The notes under the pieces were generated by a model that was not told where the DNA came from, did no database searches, and saw only the letters and a program-made list of their open reading frames with translations. Positions 23,613-33,425 of a DNA stretch of 59,857 nucleotides are shown here, piece by piece (the stretch's first letter is position 1; each line of letters opens with the position of its first letter). Where the stretch lies: assembly GCF_947497695.1 (NCBI RefSeq), contig NZ_CANMHM010000015.1, forward strand, positions 1 to 59,857. The letters are read 5' to 3'. The stretch is from an uncultured Polaribacter sp. GTDB lineage: Bacteria; Bacteroidota; Bacteroidia; Flavobacteriales; Flavobacteriaceae. A program made the translations under genes and the position numbers.

Positions 23613-24836
23613 ATGCCACGTTGGTTTTTTCCTCTAATTATTTTAACAATTGTAATTGTACTTGTAGAAATCTATACGTTTCAAGCATTTAAAACAGTTT
23701 CTAAAAATAAATTTGTTCGCTATTCTTTTTTATTGATAAGTTTTGCAGCGTATATTAATTTTTTTATCACACTAATTACGTATGATAGAAGCAACGGACA
23801 AACACCACAATTTCAAATGGCAATGGGTTTGTTGTTAACAGTTTCCATCCCAAAATTAGTCGTTATTTTTATCCTTTTTGGAGAAGATGTTTATAGGTGG
23901 ATTTTAAAATTAATTTCTGCAATTTCAGACGGAGAAACCAAGTCTTTAGCAGGTAGAAGAAAGTTTATTTCTCAAATGGCTTTAGGGTTGGCAGCAATAC
24001 CTTTTGCGTCTTTTATTTACGGAATTATACAAGGCAAATACAATTACAAAGTTTTAAAATATCAATTATCTTTTAAAGATTTACCTGATGCTTTTGACGG
24101 ATTTACCATCACTCAAATTTCTGACATTCATTCTGGGAGTTTTACCAATAAAGAAAAAATACAATATGGAGTTGATTTAATTAACCAGCAAAAATCTGAT
24201 ATCATGTTATTTACAGGAGATATTGTAAATAATAAAGCAGATGAAATGGATAATTGGATTGATGTTTTTGATAAATTACAAGCCAAAGAAGGTAAATATT
24301 CAATTTTAGGAAATCATGATTATGGTGATTATATGGATTGGAAAAATCCGCAAGATAAAATAGATAATTTTCAAAAAGTAAAAGAGATTCATCAAAAAAT
24401 TGGTTTTGATTTACTGTTAGATGAACACAGATATTTAGAAAAAAACGGACAAAAAATTGCTCTTTTAGGAGTAGAGAACTGGGGAAAAGGATTTAATCAA
24501 GCTGGCGATCTAGAAAAAGCATCAGCAAGCATAAAAAAAGAAGACTTTAAAATATTAATGACACACGACCCAAGTCATTGGCAAGAGAAAGTAAAAAAAG
24601 ACGATTTTAATTATCACTTAACTTTAAGTGGTCATACACATGGTTTGCAAATGGGGATTGAAATACCTGGTTGGTTTAAATTTAGTCCATCGCAATTTGT
24701 ATACAAACAATGGGCAGGTTTGTATGAGGAAGCTGGTAGATATATTAACGTAAACAGAGGTTTTGGGTATCATGCATTTCCTGGTAGAGTTGGTATTTGG
24801 CCAGAAATAACGGTTATAGAATTGAAAAAAGCCTGA
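23613..24836 (+). CDS. Membrane-anchored metallophosphoesterase (YkuE-like)
   Basis: 407 residues. Four N-terminal membrane helices (1-115) precede a calcineurin-like phosphoesterase domain from about 150. Metal motifs are complete: ISDIHSG (DxH), FTGDIVNN (GDxxN), LGNHDYGDY (GNHD), MTHDPSHW and SGHTHGLQ (GHxH). The family hydrolyses phosphoester bonds, in some members lipid headgroups at the membrane; the substrate is not known here. The signal-anchor topology puts the domain at the cytoplasmic membrane. Confidence 0.88.
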   Translation: MPRWFFPLIILTIVIVLVEIYTFQAFKTVSKNKFVRYSFLLISFAAYINFFITLITYDRSNGQTPQFQMAMGLLLTVSIPKLVVIFILFGEDVYRWILKLISAISDGETKSLAGRRKFISQMALGLAAIPFASFIYGIIQGKYNYKVLKYQLSFKDLPDAFDGFTITQISDIHSGSFTNKEKIQYGVDLINQQKSDIMLFTGDIVNNKADEMDNWIDVFDKLQAKEGKYSILGNHDYGDYMDWKNPQDKIDNFQKVKEIHQKIGFDLLLDEHRYLEKNGQKIALLGVENWGKGFNQAGDLEKASASIKKEDFKILMTHDPSHWQEKVKKDDFNYHLTLSGHTHGLQMGIEIPGWFKFSPSQFVYKQWAGLYEEAGRYINVNRGFGYHAFPGRVGIWPEITVIELKKA

Positions 24837-24863
24837 TAATCAGACTATTTAAAAACTTTTTTT

Positions 24864-24871
24864 TATATTTG
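24864..24871 (+). promoter_or_regulatory. Candidate -7 box before the thioredoxin-like gene
   Basis: TATATTTG fits the Bacteroidota TAnnTTTG -7 consensus, 56 bases before the ATG. No convincing -33 TTG lies 19-21 bases upstream. Confidence 0.35.
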
Positions 24872-24926
24872 TTTACTAAATAGTAATTATTTTACACGTT
24901 TTCCCCCTTTTTTAATATTTTATAGT

Positions 24927-25220
24927 ATGGCAAAATTTGGTGAATTAATTAATATTAAAAAGCCTGTCTTAATCGATTTTTACTCAGATTTGAATGATTC
25001 TGAACAAACTCTAAATATTTTAAGAGATGTTGCTGCGGCATTAGGAGACAGAGCTAAGGTAATTAAGATAGATGTCAAAAAAAACGAAGCACTTGCAGAC
25101 GTTTTACGTGTTAAAGGAAACCCCACTTTTATGATTTATAATAATGGCGAAATGCAATGGCGTCAGACAGGTTTTCAAGACGCAAATACTTTAATTGGTT
25201 TGGTACAAGAATATCTTTAA
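24927..25220 (+). CDS. Thioredoxin-fold protein lacking the CxxC redox site
   Basis: 97 residues with the thioredoxin pattern: KPVLIDFYSD strand, helix, KVIKIDVKKNEALADVLRV and the cis-Pro loop GNPTFMIY, then a terminal helix. The place where WCGPC should be reads SDLNDSEQ, and the whole protein has no cysteine. It therefore cannot be a thiol-disulfide oxidoreductase; it is more likely a binding or chaperone-like relative. Confidence 0.85.
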   Translation: MAKFGELINIKKPVLIDFYSDLNDSEQTLNILRDVAAALGDRAKVIKIDVKKNEALADVLRVKGNPTFMIYNNGEMQWRQTGFQDANTLIGLVQEYL

Positions 25221-25228
25221 GTTTTTTA

Positions 25229-25265
25229 GAAGCTATTTGCTGCTTTTACTACTGCTTTTTTATGA
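25229..25265. repeat. GAAGCTATTT intergenic repeat, copy 1
   Basis: The stretch starting GAAGCTATTTGCTGC and passing TACT.CTGCTTTTTT matches 59504-59545 (GAAGCTATTTCCAGC, then TTACTCGCTTTTTT) across about 37 positions. Two copies within one window suggest a dispersed repeat. Confidence 0.45.
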
Positions 25266-25334
25266 ACTTTTGTATTTAAAATAAGTTGATAGATCTTATA
25301 GTTTTTTAAAAACCTGTGAGAATAAAAAACTACT

Positions 25335-25471
25335 TGTCATTTTTGCGTAGGCAGGAATCCATAAAAAGTGAATTGAGACTCGATATATTTAAAGTTGGCT
25401 ATTTGTTTATGGGAAAATATTCTTTTTTTTAAGCTATTTAAGTTTAGATTCCTGCTTTCGCAGGAATGACA
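25335..25471. repeat. MITE-like palindromic repeat with 25-bp terminal inverted repeats
   Basis: The left end TGTCATTTTTGCGTAGGCAG and the reverse complement of the right end (TGTCATTCCTGCGAAAGCAG) agree at about 20 of 25 positions. The right arm itself forms CCTGC-TTTC-GCAGG. It fills most of the 257-base gap between convergent genes and may also end transcription. Confidence 0.6.
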
Positions 25472-25477
25472 GATTTC

Positions 25478-26119
25478 TTAAATCGCCCTAAAAACAAAGC
25501 CTTTTTCAGAAAAATGTTTCAAAACTTTTGGCAATGCATATTGCATTCTTTCAGCAGCTTTAATACTATCATGAAAAACAATAATGCTTCCTTTTTCGGT
25601 ATTTTTTAAAACATTTTCTAAACATTTTTCTTTAGAAATTGTAGTGTCAAAATCTGCAGATAAAACATTCCACATAATTATTTTATAGCCTTTTTTAAAG
25701 ATTTCTTTAGCTTGTTTTTTTTTTATTTTTCCATAAGGAGGTCTAAAAATTTTCTGAGTAATTGTTGATTTGTTGAATTGTGTAATTGTTTTTTCACACG
25801 CTAAAAAATCATCAAGATATCTACTATTATCAGTTTTCCACCCTTTTAAATGGTTTTGGGTGTGATTGCCAATTGTATGGCCATCAATAATAATAGTATT
25901 AAAAATTTCAGGATGATTTTGTATGTTTTTCCCGATACAAAAAAAAGTAGCTTTTGCGTTGTATTTTTTTAATTCAGATAAAACAAATTGTGTGATTTCT
26001 GGAGTAGGTCCATCATCAAAAGTTAAGAAAATTTCTTTTTTATCCGTAGAAAAACGCCACGTATATTTAGAGAAAATTCTCATAATTATACGTGGCGTTT
26101 TAGGTAAATAAGCTTTCAT
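25478..26119 (-). CDS. Polysaccharide deacetylase (NodB-type, CE4)
   Basis: 213 residues with CE4 motifs: FLTFDDGPTP (motif 1, metal Asp), HTIGNHTQNH (motif 2, metal His pair), FRPPYGK (motif 3), MWNVLSADFD (motif 4) and IIVFHDS (motif 5). No signal peptide is obvious. It removes acetyl groups from N-acetylglucosamine polymers or peptidoglycan, by family knowledge. It lies 7 bases after the GT117 gene, with which it is probably co-transcribed. Confidence 0.92.
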   Translation of the reverse strand: MKAYLPKTPRIIMRIFSKYTWRFSTDKKEIFLTFDDGPTPEITQFVLSELKKYNAKATFFCIGKNIQNHPEIFNTIIIDGHTIGNHTQNHLKGWKTDNSRYLDDFLACEKTITQFNKSTITQKIFRPPYGKIKKKQAKEIFKKGYKIIMWNVLSADFDTTISKEKCLENVLKNTEKGSIIVFHDSIKAAERMQYALPKVLKHFSEKGFVFRAI

Positions 26120-26126
26120 TTAGAGT

Positions 26127-29100
26127 TTATGATTCTTCATCAGGAACAAGGTGTTCAAATAGTTTTACAATATCTATAAACTCATCTTGTAAAGCATCTA
26201 TGTAGTCTTTATCAACCTCACCTTGTTCAGCTTGATTGATAATATTTCTATACATATATAAAGTGGTATCAATATCATCAAAAATTAATTCTGATTCATT
26301 TTTAGGAAATGTAGCTAACCAAACTAATTTTTCTTTAAATAAGTTGATAAGTGTTCTAGAAGTTTCTCTTGCTTTTTTAGAATCTTTTAGTTTGTAATAC
26401 ATTTCTGGATAGCCCATAGATAAACTATAATGGTCAAAGTCTTTAATTGGCATTTTATCTAAAGATATATCTAAAATTTCTAATGCTTTAACAGTATCTC
26501 CTTCTTTAGCAAAAGCTTCAGATAAGCGTAACAAACCATTACGCATAGAAATAGAGTTTCTTTTGGTTTGTTCGTCTAAATAAATTTTACCATCATTAAT
26601 GTTTCTCCAATTCCATTTCTGAATATTAGCATACATTTTTTCAGGGTCAATTCTACCCATATCAAACAAACTCTTTTTAGCAATTGGTGTTTTAATTGGT
26701 ACTAATTTGTATGCCAAACCATCTAACTGTAAATAATCTTTTAACCAAATATATTCTTCATCTGCATTTGCACCACCAGTAAAATAGATAGGTCTTTCCC
26801 AATCGTTATTTGCTAAAATATCTAGCATTAAAATTCGGTTTTTAAATAAGGCTCTATTATCAATAGTAATATCAATATAAGGCACAATTTTGTCGGCATC
26901 TTTTTGAGCCACAATACCGTTTGCTAAAACTTTTTCTTTGTTTACCGGAATTCTAATTCTATTGGTAGGATAAAATTTTTCTTTTTGTCCGTTTTCTGTT
27001 TCCACATAAGTTCCATCATTATCAGAAGCAATCCAACGCATAAAGTCTTTGATATCTATTACAGAGTCTTTATAACGAGGATGATCCATAGAATAGGCAA
27101 CATCTAAGGTGCCATATTTATATTGATCGTGTTTTAATTGCGATGGAATAGGAGGAGCATCATAAGTTGCACGTTTCATTTGATCGATGTACCAATCTGT
27201 TGCAAAAAGCGATGTATTTACTAATTTTACATCGGTTCTAATGCCTTCTACTTCTTGCATGTACCAAAGTGGGAACGTGTCATTATCTCCAATGGTAAAC
27301 ATAATTGCATTTGGGTCGCAACTTTCTAAATAAGCTTGTGCATTTAAATGGGTTGTGTATCTGTTAGATCTGTCATGATCATCCCAATTTTGAGAAGCCA
27401 TTAAAGTAGGTACAGCCAAAAGTGAAACTATAGAAACAGCAATGGCTACTGTTTTTTTATTGGCATAATTTTTTAAATACTCATACAAAGCAAGTACACC
27501 AAAACCAATCCAAATGGCAAAAATGTAAAAACTACCTACAATTGCATAATCACGTTCTCTGGGTTCAAAAGGTTTTGGGTTTGTGTAAAATATAATAGCA
27601 AAACCGGTAAAAGCAAAGAATAAAAATAGGGTAAAAAAGTTTTCTTTGTCCCATTTTATTTGATATAACAAACCAATAATTCCTAAAATTAAGGGTAAAA
27701 AGTAGTATTTGTTTCTTCCTTTGTTTTCTAATACTTGACTAGGTAAATCTTTTTGAGAGCCTAATCTTATTTCATCTAAAAAAGTAATTCCACTAATCCA
27801 ATTACCGTTAAAAATATCTAAGTTTCCTTGAATGTCATTTTGTCTACCAACAAAATTCCACATAAAATATCGTCCATACATGTAACCAAATTGGTAGCTC
27901 ATCATAAATTTTATGTTCTCTGCAAATGTAGGTCTGCGTTTGCTGTTTTGTGGAATGCCAGCAATTTGTTTGTACATTTTTTCTGAAGCAGGATTTACCA
28001 TTCTTGGTATAAAACCCTTGTGCTTATCAGACCAATTTGGCACTACATCTTTATAATTATTTACAATTTCGTACTTGCCATTTCTTTTCTCATACTTAGG
28101 TTTGTCATCTTTATAAGGATTCTTGGTATCTTGTGTTCTTTGATATGAGTTAGAGTAGTAGGTGTCATAAAAAACATTGGCATCGCCATATTGTTCACGC
28201 TCATAATAAGCTAATAATTCACGAGCACTAGAAGGGTTGTTTTCATTAATTGTGGTGTTGGCATTGGCTCTAATTGGTAACATCATCCAAGAAGAAAAAC
28301 CAATCATAATGAATAGTATGGCAAGTATTAATGTGTTTGCTTGTACTTTGTTTTTTTTACGTGTAAAATTTAATCCAAAGTAAAATAAACCAATTAAAAT
28401 TATAGCTGCAATGATAGAACCAGAATTATAGGGCAACCCAATAGAGTTGATAAAAAATAATTCTGATGCACTAAAGAATTTTAATGTAAAAGGAAATAAA
28501 AATTTAAAAACAAACATTAATACAACTACAGAAACTATGGTAGCAATTGCCGTAGTTTTAAGGTTGATGTTTTGGTAGGTTTTAAAGAAGTACAACATTA
28601 CAATGGCAGGAATTACCAATAATGAAAGGATGTGTACACCAAATGATAAACCTACTACAAAACTTATTAAGATTAACCATTTGTTACCTCTTGCAGTATG
28701 TATTTCACTTTCCCATTTTAACGCCAGCCAAAATAATAATGCCATTAAAAATGATGACATAGCATATACTTCTCCTTCTACAGCACTAAACCAAAAACTA
28801 TCTGAAAACGTATAAGCTAATGAACCTACAAGAGAACTTCCTAAAATTGCAATGTATTTTCCGTCGGAAATTGCATCTGTTTTTAATGCTAATTTTTTTG
28901 CCAAATTGGTAATGGTCCAAAACATAAATAAAATGGTGAATGCACTTGCTAAAGCAGACATAAAGTTGACCATTTTTGCAATTTGATCTAAACTAGACGT
29001 AAACATGGCAAAAAATGCACCTAACATTTGAAATAAAGGAGCTCCTGGAGGATGACCAACTTCTAATTTAACGGATGTAGCAATGTATTCTCCACAATCC

Positions 29101-29207
29101 CAAGCACTCACAGTTGGCTCTAGCGTTAGAGCATAAGTAATTAAAGCAATAGCAAATGTAGCCCATCCTAAGATGATGTTCCATTTTTTAAAGTTTGTTG
29201 CTGTCAT
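26127..29207 (-). CDS. GT117-type (DUF2723) polytopic membrane glycosyltransferase
   Basis: The ATG at 29207 (MTATNFKKW) is preferred over an upstream frame start; 1026 residues. About twelve membrane helices fill residues 15-600. Early motifs are AWDCGEYIATSVKLEVGHPPGAPLFQ split around an Asp/Glu pair typical of the O-mannosyltransferase superfamily, and GDNDTFPLW follows in the soluble part. The C-terminus is a TPR-like helical domain. Members are thought to glycosylate exported proteins in Bacteroidota; the substrate is inferred only. Confidence 0.85.
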   Translation of the reverse strand: MTATNFKKWNIILGWATFAIALITYALTLEPTVSAWDCGEYIATSVKLEVGHPPGAPLFQMLGAFFAMFTSSLDQIAKMVNFMSALASAFTILFMFWTITNLAKKLALKTDAISDGKYIAILGSSLVGSLAYTFSDSFWFSAVEGEVYAMSSFLMALLFWLALKWESEIHTARGNKWLILISFVVGLSFGVHILSLLVIPAIVMLYFFKTYQNINLKTTAIATIVSVVVLMFVFKFLFPFTLKFFSASELFFINSIGLPYNSGSIIAAIILIGLFYFGLNFTRKKNKVQANTLILAILFIMIGFSSWMMLPIRANANTTINENNPSSARELLAYYEREQYGDANVFYDTYYSNSYQRTQDTKNPYKDDKPKYEKRNGKYEIVNNYKDVVPNWSDKHKGFIPRMVNPASEKMYKQIAGIPQNSKRRPTFAENIKFMMSYQFGYMYGRYFMWNFVGRQNDIQGNLDIFNGNWISGITFLDEIRLGSQKDLPSQVLENKGRNKYYFLPLILGIIGLLYQIKWDKENFFTLFLFFAFTGFAIIFYTNPKPFEPRERDYAIVGSFYIFAIWIGFGVLALYEYLKNYANKKTVAIAVSIVSLLAVPTLMASQNWDDHDRSNRYTTHLNAQAYLESCDPNAIMFTIGDNDTFPLWYMQEVEGIRTDVKLVNTSLFATDWYIDQMKRATYDAPPIPSQLKHDQYKYGTLDVAYSMDHPRYKDSVIDIKDFMRWIASDNDGTYVETENGQKEKFYPTNRIRIPVNKEKVLANGIVAQKDADKIVPYIDITIDNRALFKNRILMLDILANNDWERPIYFTGGANADEEYIWLKDYLQLDGLAYKLVPIKTPIAKKSLFDMGRIDPEKMYANIQKWNWRNINDGKIYLDEQTKRNSISMRNGLLRLSEAFAKEGDTVKALEILDISLDKMPIKDFDHYSLSMGYPEMYYKLKDSKKARETSRTLINLFKEKLVWLATFPKNESELIFDDIDTTLYMYRNIINQAEQGEVDKDYIDALQDEFIDIVKLFEHLVPDEES

Positions 29208-29328
29208 AGTTTTGTAATAATGTGTGGCGAATTTACTAATAAATATCAATAAAATTCCTTGGTATTTGCTTTTAAAACTGCTAAAATCCTCTTAAATATT
29301 TTATAACAGTAAAAATTATTGAAAAATG

Positions 29329-29359
29329 TTTGTCAAATTAAAACTTTGGGTTAAATTTG
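29329..29359 (+). promoter_or_regulatory. Promoter of tRNA-Gln
   Basis: TTTG (29329-29332), 19 bases, then TAAATTTG (29352-29359) is an exact Bacteroidota sigma-A type promoter, 17 bases before the mature tRNA. Confidence 0.8.
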
Positions 29360-29376
29360 CACCCGAATTAAAGTAT

Positions 29377-29448
29377 TGGCCTATGGTGTAATTGGTAACA
29401 CACCGGTTTTTGGTACCGACATTCAAGGTTCGAGTCCTTGTAGGCCAA
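29377..29448 (+). tRNA. tRNA-Gln (anticodon UUG)
   Basis: The acceptor stem TGGCCTA pairs with TAGGCCA. The anticodon loop GTTTTTGGT holds TTG, and the T arm is GGTTCGAGTCC. The 72-base cloverleaf ends with an unpaired A; CCA is not encoded. A terminator hairpin follows. Confidence 0.95.
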
Positions 29449-29458
29449 CTACTATTTA

Positions 29459-29494
29459 AAAAAACCCTTTAAACAATTGTTTAAAGGGTTTTTT
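29459..29494 (+). terminator. Rho-independent terminator after tRNA-Gln
   Basis: A perfect palindrome, AAAACCCTTTAAACAA and its complement, ends in a run of six T; it probably works in both directions. Confidence 0.88.
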
Positions 29495-29526
29495 ATTTTT
29501 TACTGTATAATTCAAAATACTGCTAT

Positions 29527-30692
29527 TTAAAATTTATAAATATCCCATAAAATAGGATGTTTAACAATTGTATTTCTAACAATTTCTGGGGTGTTTTCAT
29601 CCATTTTTAAGGCTGTCCATAATTTTAAATACTTTTTTTTTTAGTATTTAAACCAACAAATAGTAGAGAAACCTGTTTTATAGGCCAATGATTCCAATAC
29701 ATTACATCTTTTTGAAAAGGCCAATTTTCTTTATATTTGATGAATGGATATAAAAATTCCATTCCTAATTGTATGCTTTTTCCGTCTTTTGTTTTGTAGT
29801 AGTAGAGGTTTTCTTTTTTGGTTGATAAAAGTTGTACCAAACTAACCATAGCGTCTAAGTTAAATAACGAATATCCATAAGGTTTTGTTCTTGCTATTTC
29901 TTTTGGAAAACTACCATCTAAAGCCATTTGATTTGGTAACAAAGTATTTTTGTAGAAGTTTCTACAATATTCAAGTTGGGTTTTATCATCAACCAAAAGA
30001 GCAAATGCAGCAACTTGTAACGCCCAACAAGTACTATGATTATTGCCATTATCGCGTTCTTTTTCTCCGAATTTATGAGTTGTCAACCAATTTAAATAGT
30101 TAGAAAACCAGTTTTTAATAGCTAATAAATCATCAGTATTTATAGATGAAGAATTTTCTATTGTTTTAATTGCCAAAACAACTTCTATGAAATGAAGGGT
30201 GTCAATAATTCCAATTCCACGTCCTGTAACTTTGCCTTTTATGGCTTAAGCATATAATAAATTAGGATTCATTTTGGTATCCTCATTTACAAACCAAGCT
30301 TTTAAATGCGGAATTAATGCTGCTACATATGTTTCATCTTTAGTAATTTTATAAGCAGAAGCTAAACTGCCTGCAATATTACAAAGTCGAATCATTGATT
30401 TTCTATGAGCTATAAAATTATCAGGATTTGACAAACCGTCTTTTCTGATATATGGGCCTTCTAAATCGTTTGGGTTTTGCCACCAATAATCGCCTTCAGA
30501 ATAAAAATCGTGCTTATTCCCAGTACTTCTTTTAGCAATATTTGCAGTTACTGTAATGGGTTTTTCAGTAATAAAACGATTGGCATTTTTAAGAACTTTT
30601 TCGCTTTCTAATTCTATTAAATTGAATTCTGGAGTTTGGTTGCAACTGAAAATTATCAGCATAAAACTAATAAATAGGATTTGTTTTTTCAT
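29527..30692 (-). pseudogene. Alginate lyase-type (PL5/PL38-like) polysaccharide lyase, broken twice
   Basis: The original protein would be about 388 residues: lipoprotein signal MKKQILFISFMLIIFSC, then an alpha/alpha-toroid lyase (DYWWQNPNDLEGPYIRKDG, NNHSTCWALQVAAF, then GYSLFNLDAMV). The first lesion is TAA at 30246-30248, in frame, where the family's QAI(K/P)G sequence predicts CAA. The second is a run of ten A (minus strand, near 29633-29642) that shifts the frame by one; with nine A the frame continues as KYLKLWTALKMDE to a stop at 29527. The lyase would have depolymerised a uronate polymer for the neighbouring pathway. Unless decoding is unusual, it is inactive. Confidence 0.85.
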
Positions 30693-30750
30693 TTTGATGA
30701 TTTTTTTGAAGGAAACGTTATTATTTTCAAATTTAAACTCATTTCCCACT

Positions 30751-30824
30751 CAGTTTGTCACCCTGAAAGGGTCTCACATCAGATTAGGCAACCCGCAAAA
30801 GATTCTTTCAGAATGACAAAACTG
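30751..30824. repeat. Palindromic intergenic repeat
   Basis: CAGTTTGTCACCCTGAAAGG at the left matches the reverse complement of GATTCTTTCAGAATGACAAA with ACTG at the right. It belongs to the same TGTCATT-ended class as the repeats at 25335 and 44348. Confidence 0.55.
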
Positions 30825-30896
30825 TATAGGGTTTGTGTTGTATGATTTTTAATTTATCCTTAAAAAAATTGGCACTCTTATATATCTGTTGTTCTC

Positions 30897-33329
30897 TTAC
30901 TCAATCGTTAAATAAGTACCTTTAAAACTTTGGTTTAAAACCATCATTACTAAAGGGGTATCTATTGAGTTTCTTTTCACTTCAATAGAAGCTTTACCAT
31001 TTGCCATTTCAATAGACTCACTTCCTGTTGGTGTTCCTAAACGTTTAAAAGTTTCTCCACCAGACATACATTGAAAATACACCCTATCTTCATAATCTAA
31101 ACAACGTAAACCATTAGCATCTTTTGCAATTGCAGTTATTAAATAGTTTCCGTTTTCTAATTTTTCATAAGTTAGTTTTAAACCTTTGGCTTTTCCGTTT
31201 TTGGTAAATCTATAATTGATTTTTAATTCATCAGAAACCGTTTTACCATTGGCAGTTTTTCCTTTAGAAACTAAGGTGTTTTCTCCTTCTTTAAATTGCA
31301 AGTTCCAATTTAAACCTGCAGCAGGAAATTCTTTGATGTTTCTTGTTTTTGTGCCTACGCTTTTTCCGTTTAAAAATAATTCTACTTCTTGGCAGTTAGA
31401 ATAGACACTAATATCTCTTGCCAAACCTTTTGGACCTTGTCTATCTGTCCAAGTATGAGACTCTATATAAGTAAAAGGGTCTTTGCTCCAGTAACTTTTA
31501 AAAACGTAAAATGCATCTTTTTTATGACCAGCTCTGTCTACCAAACCTTTCTGGTTCATATAAGGAATCGCATTTTCTGGTCTTAAAGGAGTACCAAAAT
31601 CTTTAAATGCCCATTGAATATTTCCTACAAAAGTATCATCATTTTCAGAGATTCTTAAATGCCAATCAAATAAATCTACAATATAGTTTTCAGACCAATC
31701 GCCAATTTGTGCAATATTTGCAACATCGGTTTGTACAATGGCTTCTTCCCAACCATCTACTTGTATTTTACCTTCGCCAGTAATTGGGTTTTCTGTATGA
31801 CGACCAACGTGACTTGAGCCTCCATATTCTGCATGTAAAAAAGATTTGTATTGTTTTTTATATTGATCGATGGCTTTTTGATAACTTTTATAAGAGCCAG
31901 AATACCAACCAGACCAAATTGAAGGAGAAAAAACATCAACAATAGCTGCACCTTCATAATATTTACGGATTGCAGTTTTTCTTGTTGGATCTAATTTGTG
32001 TGCTAAATCGTTAATTTCTGATAAAAATGGCTTCATGTTTTCTTCTTTTCCTCCATTTTCAAAATCTGGCAACCAATACATTTCGTTTCCTAAAGACCAA
32101 ATTACAATACTTGGATGATTGTAATTTTGTTCAATAATTTCAGTTAGCATATTCTTGGTATTTTCTTTCCAATTATCATTACCAACACCACCTCTACACC
32201 AAGGTAATTCGTCCCAAACTAAAAGTCCTAATTCGTCACAAGCTTTGTAAACTTCTGGATCTTGAGGGTAATGTGCCAAACGTACAAAATTGGTTCCCAT
32301 TTCTTTAATGAGTTCTATATCTGCTCTGTGTTGCTCATTGCTCATTGCAGCACCAACACCTGCATGTTCTTCATGTCTGTGCGTTCCTCTTAATAACAAA
32401 CGTTTGCCATTTAAAAAGAAAGCTCCATATTCTTTAAACTCAAACCATCTAAAACCAACTTTGTCAGAAATTTGATCAATTGTTTTTTCTTCGGATAAAA
32501 GGGAAACTTCAATGGTATATAAATTAGGATTGTCAGTATCCCAAAGTTTAGGATTATTGATATTGTCAAAATTTATTTTAGCCAGATGATCATCCACAGA
32601 AAACTCTTTTTCTACCACTTTTTTCCCCTCATTATCTATTAAAACTGCTTTTACTTTTGATGATTTATTAGCATTTACTACAGCAACTGTTCCTGTTAAA
32701 GTAGCCTTTTCATTAGAAACTTTAGGTGTTGTATATTTTAAATTTGCCAAATGCGTTTTTGGTTTTGTTTGTAAAAAAACATCTCTTGTAATTCCGCCAA
32801 AAATAAAGAAGTCAGATTTTTGAGAAGGAATAATCTCTGGATCATAGCTATTATCTGCTCTTACAACAATTTCATTTGTTCCGTTTTTTAATGCTGATGA
32901 AACATCAATTGTAAAACCAATATAACCACCAATATGACTTCCAACTTTATCTCCGTTCACAAAAATTTCTGATGTAATGTTTACACCTTCAAAATACAGC
33001 TCATAAATAACTTTTGAGTTTTTAGAAATATCAATTTCTTTTTTATACCAGCTACCTGTTCTTCTATAACCAGGTTTTAAATCTGTGGCATCTAAACTAT
33101 TCCAAGAATGAGGTAGATTTATAGCTTGCCAGTTTTTCATAGCCAAAGCATCAGAAATAGTTTCTATATCTTTTTCTAAATACTGCCAATTTTGGTTAAT
33201 GTTGGTTTTTGTTCTTTCTGATATTCCATTTGTATTTCCATCTGAACTACAAGAAAAAGAGAGAAACATCAAACTAAAAAAAAGTAGAAAGTTTGATGAT
33301 TTTGTTTGAATTGACAGGTTTACTTTCAT
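30897..33329 (-). CDS. Glycoside hydrolase family 2 lipoprotein (beta-galactosidase/glucuronidase type)
   Basis: 810 residues. The N-terminal hydrophobic segment ends at FLSFSC, a lipobox. Next come a GH2 jelly-roll sugar-binding domain (LPHSWN, YRRTGSWYKKE), an Ig-like domain and a TIM barrel. The acid/base Glu is in WSLGNEMYW and the likely nucleophile Glu in FLHAEYGGS. A DUF4982-like and an extra Ig domain follow. In a uronate locus it may release sugars from oligosaccharides at the cell surface, but the exact linkage cannot be read from the sequence. Confidence 0.87.
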   Translation of the reverse strand: MKVNLSIQTKSSNFLLFFSLMFLSFSCSSDGNTNGISERTKTNINQNWQYLEKDIETISDALAMKNWQAINLPHSWNSLDATDLKPGYRRTGSWYKKEIDISKNSKVIYELYFEGVNITSEIFVNGDKVGSHIGGYIGFTIDVSSALKNGTNEIVVRADNSYDPEIIPSQKSDFFIFGGITRDVFLQTKPKTHLANLKYTTPKVSNEKATLTGTVAVVNANKSSKVKAVLIDNEGKKVVEKEFSVDDHLAKINFDNINNPKLWDTDNPNLYTIEVSLLSEEKTIDQISDKVGFRWFEFKEYGAFFLNGKRLLLRGTHRHEEHAGVGAAMSNEQHRADIELIKEMGTNFVRLAHYPQDPEVYKACDELGLLVWDELPWCRGGVGNDNWKENTKNMLTEIIEQNYNHPSIVIWSLGNEMYWLPDFENGGKEENMKPFLSEINDLAHKLDPTRKTAIRKYYEGAAIVDVFSPSIWSGWYSGSYKSYQKAIDQYKKQYKSFLHAEYGGSSHVGRHTENPITGEGKIQVDGWEEAIVQTDVANIAQIGDWSENYIVDLFDWHLRISENDDTFVGNIQWAFKDFGTPLRPENAIPYMNQKGLVDRAGHKKDAFYVFKSYWSKDPFTYIESHTWTDRQGPKGLARDISVYSNCQEVELFLNGKSVGTKTRNIKEFPAAGLNWNLQFKEGENTLVSKGKTANGKTVSDELKINYRFTKNGKAKGLKLTYEKLENGNYLITAIAKDANGLRCLDYEDRVYFQCMSGGETFKRLGTPTGSESIEMANGKASIEVKRNSIDTPLVMMVLNQSFKGTYLTIE

Positions 33330-33354
33330 GTGTATTATTAGTTTATTTATAAAC

Positions 33355-33385
33355 TCTTGTAAGGTTTCAAAAACCTTGCAAGAAG
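33355..33385. terminator. Hairpin between the GH88/105 and GH2 genes
   Basis: CTTGTAAGGTTT, a short loop, then AAACCTTGCAAG forms a 12-bp stem. No long T run follows on the minus strand, so it could be a partial terminator or an mRNA processing/stability hairpin within the operon. Confidence 0.45.
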
Positions 33386-33425
33386 TCTTGAATCTTTGTA
33401 GTATAATTTTTTTTGTTTGGTAAAT

